From NCBI RefSeq assembly GCF_024298845.1, contig NZ_CP101156.1, positions 682,001 to 746,000 of the forward strand: a stretch of 64,000 nt of DNA, given 5' to 3'. The stretch is from Natronosalvus amylolyticus. GTDB lineage: Archaea; Halobacteriota; Halobacteria; Halobacteriales; Natrialbaceae. How positions within the stretch are numbered: the first letter of the stretch is position 1; each line of letters begins with the position of its first letter. Shown piece after piece: positions 43,444 through 51,314 of the stretch. The notes under the pieces are model-generated. The model was not told the DNA's origin and made no database searches. It saw nothing but the letters and a program-made list of their open reading frames with translations. The position numbers and the translations under genes are program-made.

Positions 43444-43875
43444 ATGATCGAGCTCACACCCGACCGACTGCTTGCCGTCGTCATTTTGCTCCCTTCGGTG
43501 GCGGTCGGGTTGGTGCTCCACGAGTGGTTGCACGCACTTGTGCTTCGACTCGTCGGTATCGAGTACACCATCGTCTTCGGCGGCGAGCGAACACCCGGCG
43601 TCCTCTCCGGAATGCTCAGTCATCCCTGGGCTGTCGTCCACCCCGAACCGACGGGCGAGGAACCTGCCTGGCACCTTCGAGTCGCTGCAATGAGCCCGCT
43701 CCTCCTGGCACTCCCCACACTTACCGTCGCGACCGACTTCGTCATTGTACCCGCCCATCCTGCAGTGACAGCGATACTGTTGGCCACTCTCGCGTGTGCT
43801 ATTCCATCACCACAGGATTTCTCCGTCGCGTTTTACGCACACAGCGTGCTCGAGGATTTCACCTCACCAGAGTGA
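43444..43875 (+). CDS. Small membrane protein with HExxH motif (DUF3267-like)
   Basis: A 143-residue protein from the ATG at 43444 (MIELTPDRLLAVV). The motif LHEWLHALVLRLVGIEY (about 27-43) contains HExxH, the zinc-binding core of membrane metalloproteases, placed in the first hydrophobic region as in the DUF3267 and M50-like families. Two to three further membrane helices follow (about 75-95 and 100-125), and a second-His/Glu ligand is not obvious beyond SPQDFS. It could be an intramembrane protease or a non-catalytic relative. It is convergent with the small gene at 43887. Confidence 0.7.
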   Translation: MIELTPDRLLAVVILLPSVAVGLVLHEWLHALVLRLVGIEYTIVFGGERTPGVLSGMLSHPWAVVHPEPTGEEPAWHLRVAAMSPLLLALPTLTVATDFVIVPAHPAVTAILLATLACAIPSPQDFSVAFYAHSVLEDFTSPE

Positions 43876-43886
43876 AAACGTGCAAA

Positions 43887-44330
43887 TCACTCACTCGAGC
43901 GTTCGGGCACGCCGGTCAACAATACCCCCACGTCGTGGATATTGTGTGTCTTGAGCAGGAGTTCGGCCACTTCACGGACGGTAAACTCGGCCTCGAGGTC
44001 GACGCCGTGGCAGGCAGCATAGCACTCGAACCAGAGGTTCATCGCCCGCTCGAGCGCCGCCATCTCTGCCGCCGAAAAGCGACTCAGGTCACCACCACTG
44101 CGTCCCTCGACGTACACCCAGACGGCCGGGCCAACACCGTGTCTGAGGTACTCGAGTCCGCAATCGTTGTCAGATTCATCTTCCTCATCCGTTTGGACGC
44201 CCTCTGGCACAGAGACACCCGTCGGCACCGCCTCGCCGGACGGACAGTCATGTGACGACTGCTCGAGGGCTTCCCGGTCCCGTTCGGCACGCCGCTCGAG
44301 GGCAGCAATCTGTGGCCCGTACTCGCTCAT
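43887..44330 (-). CDS. Conserved hypothetical protein of the etf operon
   Basis: A 147-residue soluble protein with an acidic middle and a C-terminal helical region (AEMAALERAMNLWFECYAACHG ... REVAELLLKTHNIHDVGVLLTG). Two pairs of Cys are scattered and do not form a recognised motif. Its start lies two bases from the fixC stop codon (44333), so it is probably the last gene of the etfB-etfA-fixC operon. I do not recognise the family; a role as an accessory of the ETF-quinone oxidoreductase is possible but unproved. Confidence 0.65.
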   Translation of the reverse strand: MSEYGPQIAALERRAERDREALEQSSHDCPSGEAVPTGVSVPEGVQTDEEDESDNDCGLEYLRHGVGPAVWVYVEGRSGGDLSRFSAAEMAALERAMNLWFECYAACHGVDLEAEFTVREVAELLLKTHNIHDVGVLLTGVPERSSE

Positions 44331-44332
44331 TG

Positions 44333-46030
44333 CTAGCCCTGTTTGTACTCGACGCCTTTCTCACCGCGCGGGTGTGTCCACTCGGTATCGGCGACAATAG
44401 CACACGTCCCACATTCGACACAGGGTTGTGTGTCGAGACTCACCAGTTTCTCCTCGCTCCCGTTGGTCTTGACCGTCTCAGCCCGGTAACAGCCGCCACC
44501 GAAGTCTTCAGCACTGACCGGACAGGCGTAGACGGCGGCCCCGCTGGCCTCGAACGATTCGTCCTGCAACAGGATGTGTGGATTGCCGACGTCCGTGTTG
44601 TACGTCAGATCACCGATGCGTTCCTCGAGCGATGGTGGCTCGATTTCGTTCTCCCAGTGGACGGTCCGGCCGTGTTTTTCGCCGATGAGCGACGGTAACG
44701 TCGTGTACGCCATCGACGTATCCGGAAGCATTCCCACGAGGAACGGGGAGTTGTACGCTTTGGGCAACAACCGTTTCGCAATCGGATTGCCGACGGCGAT
44801 CGAGCCGACGGGCGAGTTCAACACGCCTTCGACTGCTTTGGTGACCAGATCGTGTTCGCCGACGGTGCTCGTGAGTTCGTAGCGGCGTGGCCGCAGTTTG
44901 CCCATAGTGCCCGACTGCTCGAGCATCGTGGTGTACCGACGACCGGCGGCCTCGGGGTCAGCGTTGCCCCGAGTGAGTGCGTAAGCGTCAGCGGCCAGCG
45001 CACCGGCGGTGACAGCGTGATTCATTCCCTTGATGATCGGTCCCTGAGCTTGCATCTGGCCGCCAGCGTCGCCGACGAGGACGAGGTTGTCGGCGTAGGG
45101 TTCGCGGTGAGCCACCTTCTTCGAGTCGGGAACCAGTTTGGCCGAGTACTCGAGTTCGTTGTACTCGCCGTCGAACCACTGTGCCAACAGGGGGTGGGTC
45201 AACAACGCATCGAGCAGTTCGTGCGGTTCGGCCTCTTCGGCGACGAGGCTATCGAGGTGGAAAACGGTCCCAATCGAGAGGGTGTCTTCGTTCGTATAGA
45301 GGAAGCCACCGCCCCGGACATCCTCGAACAGATCGCCCGAGAACAGGTGCGCGACACCTTCGCCCTCCTCGATGGAAAACCGATCGTTGATGACGTCGGC
45401 GTCCATGTCGACGACGGCTTTGACGCCCTGGAACCACTCGTCCGGTTCGTCCCAGTCCATCAGATCCGCGGCGCGCGCTAACTCGGAGTTGACGCCATCG
45501 GCGGCGACGATGTAGTCGGCCCTGATCGGGTCGAGTTCGTCACAGGTCACGCCGACGATCTCTCCGTTCTCCCGGAGCAAGCCGTTGACGCGTACGCCGG
45601 TCAGAACCCCGCCGCCGGTCTCACTCGTTTTCTCGTGGACACGTTGTTCGAGCCAACTGTCCATCGTCCGGCGCAAGACCGCGTCACACCAGTCCGTGTC
45701 GTGTTCGTGCAGGTCGGTCAGGTCGTAGGTCGTGACCTGCCGACCGTCGATATTGTGGATGTGATAGTCGGTGACCGGCCGTTCTGCCGCTTCCTCCCGG
45801 AAGTCGGGGAACAGGTCGTCGATCGTGTACGGTGCCGAATCCTCCGCGTAAATCAATCCGCCCGAAACGTTCTTCGACCCGGCCTCGACGCCGCGCTCGA
45901 GGACGAGCGTCTCGATACCGTGTTCGGCCAGGCGAGCCGCGGCGGCAGCCCCACCTGGGCCACAGCCGACGACGACCGCTTCGTAGTGTTCGTAGTCCTC
46001 GCTGCCACCATCGGTTCGTGTTTCACTCAT
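44333..46030 (-). CDS. fixC: ETF-quinone oxidoreductase, FixC with fused FixX-type ferredoxin
   Basis: A 565-residue flavoprotein. The FAD motif VVVGCGPGGAAAAARLAEHGIETLVLERG is near residues 18-47, a flavin segment NLVLVGDAGGQMQAQGP lies near 320-336, and the C-terminal part has CPVSAED ... CVECGTC, four Cys for one [4Fe-4S] cluster (about 496-535), which is FixX-like and fused to the FixC body. It accepts electrons from ETF and reduces menaquinone at the membrane. The start ATG at 46030 overlaps etfA by eight bases. The alternative start at 46045 would only add MEVNP. It is downstream of etfB and etfA. Confidence 0.92.
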   Translation of the reverse strand: MSETRTDGGSEDYEHYEAVVVGCGPGGAAAAARLAEHGIETLVLERGVEAGSKNVSGGLIYAEDSAPYTIDDLFPDFREEAAERPVTDYHIHNIDGRQVTTYDLTDLHEHDTDWCDAVLRRTMDSWLEQRVHEKTSETGGGVLTGVRVNGLLRENGEIVGVTCDELDPIRADYIVAADGVNSELARAADLMDWDEPDEWFQGVKAVVDMDADVINDRFSIEEGEGVAHLFSGDLFEDVRGGGFLYTNEDTLSIGTVFHLDSLVAEEAEPHELLDALLTHPLLAQWFDGEYNELEYSAKLVPDSKKVAHREPYADNLVLVGDAGGQMQAQGPIIKGMNHAVTAGALAADAYALTRGNADPEAAGRRYTTMLEQSGTMGKLRPRRYELTSTVGEHDLVTKAVEGVLNSPVGSIAVGNPIAKRLLPKAYNSPFLVGMLPDTSMAYTTLPSLIGEKHGRTVHWENEIEPPSLEERIGDLTYNTDVGNPHILLQDESFEASGAAVYACPVSAEDFGGGCYRAETVKTNGSEEKLVSLDTQPCVECGTCAIVADTEWTHPRGEKGVEYKQG

Positions 46031-47432
46031 CGGGTTCACCTCCATCAGCTACGGCCTCAACCGTCAGTTCGCCGGATTTCACCGCGTCGGTGAGCATCGG
46101 GAGCACGTCGAAGAGATCACCCTCGATGAAGTAATCGCTGAAATCACGAATCGTCGCATCGGGGTCTGTGTTGATCGAGACGATCGTCTCCGACTCGTCG
46201 ACGCCGACTTTGTGCTGGACCGCTCCGGAGACCCCCGCTGCGATGTACAGCGGCGGTTCTACCTCCTGGCCGGTTTCTCCGATCTGGCGTTCTTCTTTCG
46301 AGTACTGCTCGACGTGCCCGTCGAACTGGTACGACGAGGTAACGATCCCGCGGGTGATACCAAGGGCAGCGTCGTCGAAGGCATCGACCAGTTCGAGTCC
46401 AAGTTCCATGCCAAGCGTCGGATCATCACCGATGCCACGACCCAGACAGACGACGACCTCGTGTCCAGTCAGGTCGACGCCCGCTTCGAGCGTATCGTGG
46501 GATTCGATGTCGACGCTAAACCACTCGTCCTCGAGTTCCATGTCGTGTTCGACGACGAGTCCCTCCCGGTCGTAATCGGGTTCGGGAACGTCGAACGCGC
46601 CGGGGATAACCGAGGCACCCTGTGGGTGAAAATCCCGGTCGGGGTTGTCCAGACAGAGGATCGTCGAGTACTCGAACCCCGAGAAGTCCGGTCGCTTCAT
46701 GTGCAAGGTGCGTTCGAACGTCTTTTTCACCCCTGGCTCGCCTGTTTTGACTGGGTTCGAAACTTCCTCCGGCTGAATAAACAGATCAGAGCAGTCAGAT
46801 GCGAGGCCGGAATCGAGTTCGGCCTGCACGAGTGCCGAGAGATCACGGCCGTTGTTCGTCGCCGGGAACAACGTGTATCGTGGTTCGTCGTACGACCGCC
46901 AGTCAGTGCTTTCGGTCGTCCCCTGCCCGCGAGCCATGTGGGCCGAAATTTCGGTGTAGGGCTTGTGCAAGAAGCGCTCGAGTCGGTCGTCATCGTGATA
47001 GACGGCGACGTCCGCTCCGTAGGCGATACACTCCTCAGCGAGGTCTGCACAGCCGTCACCTATCAGGAAGGCCACGACATCCTCTTCGTCGCCGAAATCC
47101 TCGGCATACCCGTCCATCAGCTCACGGGCCTTCCCGAGCATCTCCTTCGAGACGTCGAGCAGTTCGCCGTGTTGTGTCTCACAGAACACCCACATGTCGG
47201 CGTAGTCTCCACCGACCAGGGCTCGAACGTGCTTTTTGTCTCGAGTTGGCTCGTCATCGCTACTGTCAGCGTCGAGTGTATCCAATCGCTCCTCGAGAGC
47301 TTCCAGGGCGGTCTTTCGCTCCGCTCCCGAGCGCTCTGTCTCGAGCGCTTCACGTACTTCCTCGACGTCGTCGATTCCGTCCAGTTCCTCTCGCAGTTCG
47401 TCAACCGTGTAGTCGTCCGGGTCGAGTGTCAT
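46023..47432 (-). CDS. etfA: Electron transfer flavoprotein, alpha subunit, with N-terminal extension
   Basis: A 469-residue protein, about 100-150 residues longer than the typical alpha subunit. The first ~70 residues form an acidic, helical extension with DELREEL and EALEERLD repeats. Then follow an ETF N-domain and the C-terminal FAD-binding domain with CLGRGIGD, GITRGIVTSS (about 357-366) and YIAAGVSGAVQHKVGVDES (about 398-416). ETF carries electrons from dehydrogenases to FixC. It starts two bases after the etfB stop codon. Confidence 0.93.
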   Translation of the reverse strand: MTLDPDDYTVDELREELDGIDDVEEVREALETERSGAERKTALEALEERLDTLDADSSDDEPTRDKKHVRALVGGDYADMWVFCETQHGELLDVSKEMLGKARELMDGYAEDFGDEEDVVAFLIGDGCADLAEECIAYGADVAVYHDDDRLERFLHKPYTEISAHMARGQGTTESTDWRSYDEPRYTLFPATNNGRDLSALVQAELDSGLASDCSDLFIQPEEVSNPVKTGEPGVKKTFERTLHMKRPDFSGFEYSTILCLDNPDRDFHPQGASVIPGAFDVPEPDYDREGLVVEHDMELEDEWFSVDIESHDTLEAGVDLTGHEVVVCLGRGIGDDPTLGMELGLELVDAFDDAALGITRGIVTSSYQFDGHVEQYSKEERQIGETGQEVEPPLYIAAGVSGAVQHKVGVDESETIVSINTDPDATIRDFSDYFIEGDLFDVLPMLTDAVKSGELTVEAVADGGEPDE

Positions 47433-47434
47433 GC

Positions 47435-48298
47435 TCAGTCACCTCCTGCATACGGCTGTAGTTCCTCGAGTACCTGTTCCATCCCGCCACTGTCGCCCGG
47501 ATCGATCATCGTCGCCTCCCGTTCGGAGGGCGCTTTCGGAATGGGGTCAACCGAGGAAACGATCGTCGGTGAGCCATCGAGACCGATGTATTCGGAGTCC
47601 AGACGCAGGTCCTCGTGGTCCCAGGTCGTCAGATGGTCGTCGAAGTCCTCGACGCGTTCTTCCGTGGCCGCGCGCAACCGCTTGTGCTCGAGTCGGTGGG
47701 CCGCCTTCCGGTAGGTCGGTTCGAACTCGGGGTCGGTGACAACGAAACACGGAAGTGGGGCTTCGACCGTCTCGATCTCGTCAACGTCACCCTCGACCAG
47801 TCTTTTGGCCCGGAGGACGCGTTCGTCGGGGTCGATATCCAGTGCGATGACGTGCGTGACGATCGGCCACTCCAGACACCAGGCGGTCTGGGGCCCTGTG
47901 TGACCGGTCTCGCCGTCGGCTGTTTTGAACCCCGCAAACACCAGATCGACGTCTGTGACTTCCTCCTGGTACTTTTCGATTGCTGCTGAGAGCGTGATCG
48001 CAGTGGCCCAGGTGTCCGAGGCCGCGAGTTCTCGGTCCGAGAGCAGATAGCTGTCATCCGAATAAATCTCGCCCATCGCCTCCTCGAGCACGCTCGAATA
48101 ACTCGGCGGCCCCATACTCATCCCACTCACGTGTCCACCGTGACGAACTCGCGTCTGGAGGGCCGCGCGCAACGCGAAGTGGTCGTTCGGGTTCATTACC
48201 GTCGGTGTCTTCCCGCGCTCGAGGTGCCCGTCCTCGTCGAATGATACCGCACCCTCAGAGAAGTCGGGGACCCCTTTTGTCAAGACGATCGATCTCAC
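47435..48298 (-). CDS. etfB: Electron transfer flavoprotein, beta subunit
   Basis: A 287-residue ETF beta subunit. The N-terminal segment RSIVLTKGVPDFSEGAVSFDEDGHLERG is typical, then NPNDHFALRAALQ and the AMP-binding region ending in DLVFAGFKTADGETGHTGPQTAWCLEWPIVTHVI. I start at the GTG at 48298, because GAGGTG just upstream is a good SD-like sequence; a GTG three codons further up is the alternative. It is the first gene of etfB-etfA-fixC-hypothetical. Confidence 0.9.
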   Translation of the reverse strand: MRSIVLTKGVPDFSEGAVSFDEDGHLERGKTPTVMNPNDHFALRAALQTRVRHGGHVSGMSMGPPSYSSVLEEAMGEIYSDDSYLLSDRELAASDTWATAITLSAAIEKYQEEVTDVDLVFAGFKTADGETGHTGPQTAWCLEWPIVTHVIALDIDPDERVLRAKRLVEGDVDEIETVEAPLPCFVVTDPEFEPTYRKAAHRLEHKRLRAATEERVEDFDDHLTTWDHEDLRLDSEYIGLDGSPTIVSSVDPIPKAPSEREATMIDPGDSGGMEQVLEELQPYAGGD

Positions 48299-48494
48299 AA
48301 CTCCCACCTCGAGTGTGTTATGATTGTTCGTAGCATACTCATCTGGGCGTTTCGCAACATTAGTTATTAAGGATGTGGGGTAAAATCCGAGTGCGCAACG
48401 GTGGAGTTCACGCTGTGAGGATTGTCACAGATATCGATCAGTCCGTATCCAAGATAGTCCTGCTCCCTATGACTTTTCCTGAATCTGGCCGCGC

Positions 48495-49349
48495 CTACTC
48501 GATGTCGCGATTAGTCGTCTCCATCGTGATCTCACCGCTAGCGCGAATTGAGCCGTCAACCTCAGCACCTGGCCCAAGGTCGAGGTCGCTACAGGAAACG
48601 TCCCCCAATATACGCACGTCAGGACCCAGCGCAACCGCACCGTCACGGGTCGTCACATCGCCGTGGATTCGTGTTTTCTCACCGATGGTGATGTCGCCTC
48701 GAGCGCGAACACTACCGAAGACGTTCCCATCGCTCCCGATCGAAACCGTTTCGGCGCGAACGTTGCCGTGGAGTCGACACTCGTCACCGATTCTGGCAGG
48801 TGTCGATACTCGCCAAGCATCGTCGCTGACAGTTGCGTTAGCCGGGATAACGAGCGGTTCTGCGCCCCTCTCGAGGTCGTCATCGACGACCTCCGAAATG
48901 AGCTGCTGGGCGGCGTCTTCCTCGCCGATAACCAGCAGGTGTTTGAGGTACATAAACAGGAAAATGATCGTCGGCATCGGGTTCCGGATGACGATCCAGC
49001 CGTTCGCCTCGAACCCCTCCTCGATGTCGACGTCGTCCCCGATATCGAGGTCGCCAGCTACTTTGAGCTGGCCACCGACGTGGACTCGTTCACCCAGATA
49101 CGCGTCCTCGCCGACGAGGACGTTGTCGGCGACGTCACACCACATGTCCAGTCGGCAATCTCCGTCGGCCTCTATCGACCCGCCAAAGGTTGCGCCCTCG
49201 CCCGCGAGAACGTTCCGGCCGCGAACGCCGAATTCGACGGTCGCCCGACCACCGACGAGCACATCACCGTCGGTCACGAGATCGTGCTCTTCTGCTTCGG
49301 TTCCGGACGGGACGACGAGTTCGTCGAGCGGATCGGTACTGAACGCCAC
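48495..49349 (-). CDS. Bactofilin-like (polymer-forming cytoskeletal) protein
   Basis: A 284-residue protein built from short right-handed β-helix repeats rich in G-D/N-V, in two blocks: about 20-115 (DVLVGGRATVEFGVRGRNVLAGEG...) and about 165-275 (ARIGDECRLHGNVRAETVSIGSDGNVFGSVRARG...). Between them is a ~50-residue insert with a hydrophobic stretch (PTIIFLFMYLKHLLVIG) and a helix. Bactofilin-related proteins polymerise into filaments that shape the cell; haloarchaeal members have been called halofilins. The GTG at 49349 is about 27 bases after a TATA-like GTTTATTAC; the GTG at 49367 is too close to that box. Confidence 0.82.
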   Translation of the reverse strand: MAFSTDPLDELVVPSGTEAEEHDLVTDGDVLVGGRATVEFGVRGRNVLAGEGATFGGSIEADGDCRLDMWCDVADNVLVGEDAYLGERVHVGGQLKVAGDLDIGDDVDIEEGFEANGWIVIRNPMPTIIFLFMYLKHLLVIGEEDAAQQLISEVVDDDLERGAEPLVIPANATVSDDAWRVSTPARIGDECRLHGNVRAETVSIGSDGNVFGSVRARGDITIGEKTRIHGDVTTRDGAVALGPDVRILGDVSCSDLDLGPGAEVDGSIRASGEITMETTNRDIE

Positions 49350-49371
49350 ACTCTGTGGCAGAGTCACTGCC

Positions 49372-49383
49372 GGGTAATAAACC
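49372..49383 (-). promoter_or_regulatory. TATA-like element of the bactofilin-like gene
   Basis: On the minus strand GGTTTATTACCC lies about 28 bases before the GTG at 49349, which decides that start over the one at 49367. Confidence 0.45.
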
Positions 49384-49525
49384 CCGCGCGAACGTCAGAC
49401 GCGTGGCAGACAGTAGTGCATCGAGTATCCGATTTCTCGGTTCTCATCTCGAGGGAGCCGTGTCTCGGCCTCGAGGACCGGTGCAAGTCGCTTCATTTTT
49501 CCACCGGCACCCCGAGAGTGTGGGT

Positions 49526-49723
49526 ATGACCACGCTCGCTTTCGACGACGCCGGCGTCGACGTCGTCTACGAAGGAACCGAATTTCGCCTCGAACGAGAC
49601 CTGATCGAAGAGGCTATTGGCAAACCCTATCCCGAAGTGACCGACCACGAAGTCCTCAAGATGGTCGCCGAACAACCCTCACTTTCCGGCGAACCGCGGC
49701 GCATTGCCGATATCATTCGATAA
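49526..49723 (+). CDS. Small conserved haloarchaeal protein (DUF5800-like)
   Basis: A 65-residue acidic protein (MTTLAFDDAGVDVVYEG...), with FRLERDLIEEAIGK and a C-terminal SGEPRRIADIIR. From memory, this small single-domain layout matches DUF5800, found across haloarchaea, whose function is unknown. No Cys or metal motif and no membrane helix are seen. It is divergent from the bactofilin-like gene. The ATG at 49526 is the only start that gives the conserved N-terminus. Confidence 0.65.
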   Translation: MTTLAFDDAGVDVVYEGTEFRLERDLIEEAIGKPYPEVTDHEVLKMVAEQPSLSGEPRRIADIIR

Positions 49724-49788
49724 CACCATCGGGCAATCAGCTTCGCTCGCCATTTTCAGGACACTACAACGACGCTCGAGTGGGTCGC

Positions 49789-50364
49789 TCACTCCCGGTC
49801 CGTCCGTTCGGCCGCCGTCTGAAACCCCAGTTCCTCGAGTTCGCGGTCTCGACGACCTTCACGGGCCCCAATCGCTTCCGGGTCGGGTGCAACGTCGTCG
49901 GTAATTCTGGCCCACGAGGAGTGCACTTTCGCGTGACACCACCGACAGAGATAGACCGTGATTTCGTGACTCAGGGTTCGTCCATCGCTCGCATAGGACA
50001 GGTGATGTTCCTCGAGCAGGGGACGCTCGTCCGACTGTCCCATTCGCCGTTCCTCGAGGCCACAGCGTACGCATTCGTGGTCGTGGTTCCGTGAGCGAAA
50101 GTGCGGACAGTCTGCCCACTCCGGGTCGGCGTCCGCGCCGCTACAACCAGTACAGCTACCGGCGGCGTCACCCTGTTCGCTCTCCGGATCGACCACGAAA
50201 CAGGCGTAGTCGGCGTGTGCGCGTTCGCGAGCAAACTCGGGGTCGTGCTGGTAGTGGTCGTAGGCGTAGCGGCATTTTCCTTCGCCGGTGAGGTAATCGC
50301 AAACCCCAACGAACGAATAGGGGTCGTCGACGCCGACCGACGTTCCTCGTGGCGTCTTTTCCAT
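49789..50364 (-). CDS. HNH-like zinc-binding protein
   Basis: A 191-residue protein. The C-terminal half has ECVRCGLEE...LLEEHHLSYAS...VYLCRWCHAKVHSSW, an HNH-type layout of C-x2-C, HH and C-x2-C-H-x3-H. The N-terminal half has CDYLTGEGKCRYAYDHYQHDPEFARERAHADYACFVVD and CTGCSG, with further Cys pairs suggesting additional zinc sites. I start at the ATG at 50364 (MEKTPRG); the residues upstream of it are not conserved in type. It may be a nuclease-fold protein with unknown activity. It is convergent with the DUF5800-like gene and divergent from the DUF192 gene. Confidence 0.7.
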   Translation of the reverse strand: MEKTPRGTSVGVDDPYSFVGVCDYLTGEGKCRYAYDHYQHDPEFARERAHADYACFVVDPESEQGDAAGSCTGCSGADADPEWADCPHFRSRNHDHECVRCGLEERRMGQSDERPLLEEHHLSYASDGRTLSHEITVYLCRWCHAKVHSSWARITDDVAPDPEAIGAREGRRDRELEELGFQTAAERTDRE

Positions 50365-50499
50365 CGAGTGAACGTTAGCCTCGAGATACAAGTAGACTGC
50401 CCACGAGCGTTTGCCCGGCACCGGGTGCTGCGGGCAGGCGAAAGACGCGGCCAGTTACTGGCCATCGATTATTTACCTTCCGGGCACCCAGACGCCTTC

Positions 50500-50847
50500 G
50501 TGCGACTCGTGTACGATTCGGACGGTGCGGAGACACCACTGGCCACGAACGTCGAGACGGCCGATTCACTAATTCAACAGACTCGTGGGCTCATGTTCCG
50601 TCGCTCTATCCCTGACGACTACGCCCTCGCATTTCGGTTCGACACGGCGAAAATGCGGGACATCCACATGCTGTTCGTCTTCACCTCGCTCGACGTTATC
50701 TGGGTCGAAGATGGCACCGTCAGCCGTGTCGAAACGCTTCGACCGTGGCTCGGTTTCGCTCGTGCACGAGCAGACCTGATACTCGAACTCCCCGCTGGTG
50801 GGGCTGACGGAGTCGAAGCGGGCGATGAAATCAGACTCGAGGACTAA
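50500..50847 (+). CDS. DUF192 family protein
   Basis: A 115-residue protein beginning at a GTG (MRLVYDSDGAETPLATNVETADSLIQQTRGLMFRRSIPD), with QTRGLMFR near the N-terminus, AFRFDTAKMRDIHMLFVFTSLDVIWVED and a final ILELPAGGADGVEAGDEI. This is the DUF192 fold; in bacteria these are often exported, but no signal peptide is present here. The role is unknown. The upstream open frame overlaps the opposite HNH-like gene and is not used. Confidence 0.82.
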   Translation: MRLVYDSDGAETPLATNVETADSLIQQTRGLMFRRSIPDDYALAFRFDTAKMRDIHMLFVFTSLDVIWVEDGTVSRVETLRPWLGFARARADLILELPAGGADGVEAGDEIRLED

Positions 50848-50892
50848 TCGTATTCGTGCCGGTCGAAGCGACTCGAGTAACGAACCGCTTAC

Positions 50893-51180
50893 TTATCGAC
50901 GCCGGGCCAGTAGCGCAATCGAGAGCAGGGCAACGAGCGCACCAATCGCGGTGAATCCTGGCTGACCGTCGACATCGTCACCGAGTCGCAGTGGGAGACC
51001 ACCACGATTCACCACCGACCGGTCTACTGTGACAACAATCCGGAATATGACAGTGACTGAGTGTGTGGCAGGTAGTGCCGATACCGGCGTCCTTAATGAC
51101 CGGTAGGGCCACCTCCGAGATACAATGGCACGAGACACACTCTCAACGCCGGCGTCCGAGGATAGAGGAAGTCGGGGCAA
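50893..51180 (-). pseudogene. Fragment encoding a PGF-CTERM-type sorting tail
   Basis: An open frame that ends in DGQPGFTAIGALVALLSIALLARRR: a PGF motif, a hydrophobic helix and a basic Arg cluster at the very C-terminus. That is the tripartite PGF-CTERM signal used by archaeosortase to process and lipid-anchor surface proteins in haloarchaea. The preceding ~50 residues show no signal peptide or known domain. A normal PGF-CTERM protein begins with a Sec/Tat signal, so this is probably the end of a truncated surface-protein gene. It lies upstream of and antisense to the LeuA-type start. Confidence 0.45.
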
Positions 51181-51305
51181 CCCGGCTGGGCGTGAAATTC
51201 ACCGCCAACACTGACTCTCGGACTCGAGCCGAGACCGACGTCGATACCGTTTTCGAAGCCGACTATACAGACTCTCGCCTTCGAGCCGATGGCGGGCAGG
51301 CTGTA

Positions 51306-51311
51306 GGTGAC
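51306..51311 (+). promoter_or_regulatory. SD-like site deciding the start of the LeuA/CimA-type gene
   Basis: GGTGA at about 51306-51310 lies four bases before the GTG at 51315, and a TATA-like ACTATACA at about 51263-51270 lies about 47 bases upstream. Together they favour 51315 over starts further upstream. Confidence 0.35.
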
Positions 51312-51314
51312 ACC

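Noticed and set aside
46212-47714. Long plus-strand frame over etfA/etfB
   Set aside because: Antisense shadow; the minus strand carries ETF domains in operon order.
48373-49377. Open frame of 334 codons on the plus strand over the bactofilin-like gene
   Set aside because: Ser/Pro-rich product typical of antisense to a β-helix gene; the minus strand gives the repeat protein.
51063-51314. N-terminal extension of the LeuA/CimA-type gene
   Set aside because: The family starts at the DTTLRDGEQ segment; the GTG at 51315 has an SD-like site and the upstream residues look non-conserved.
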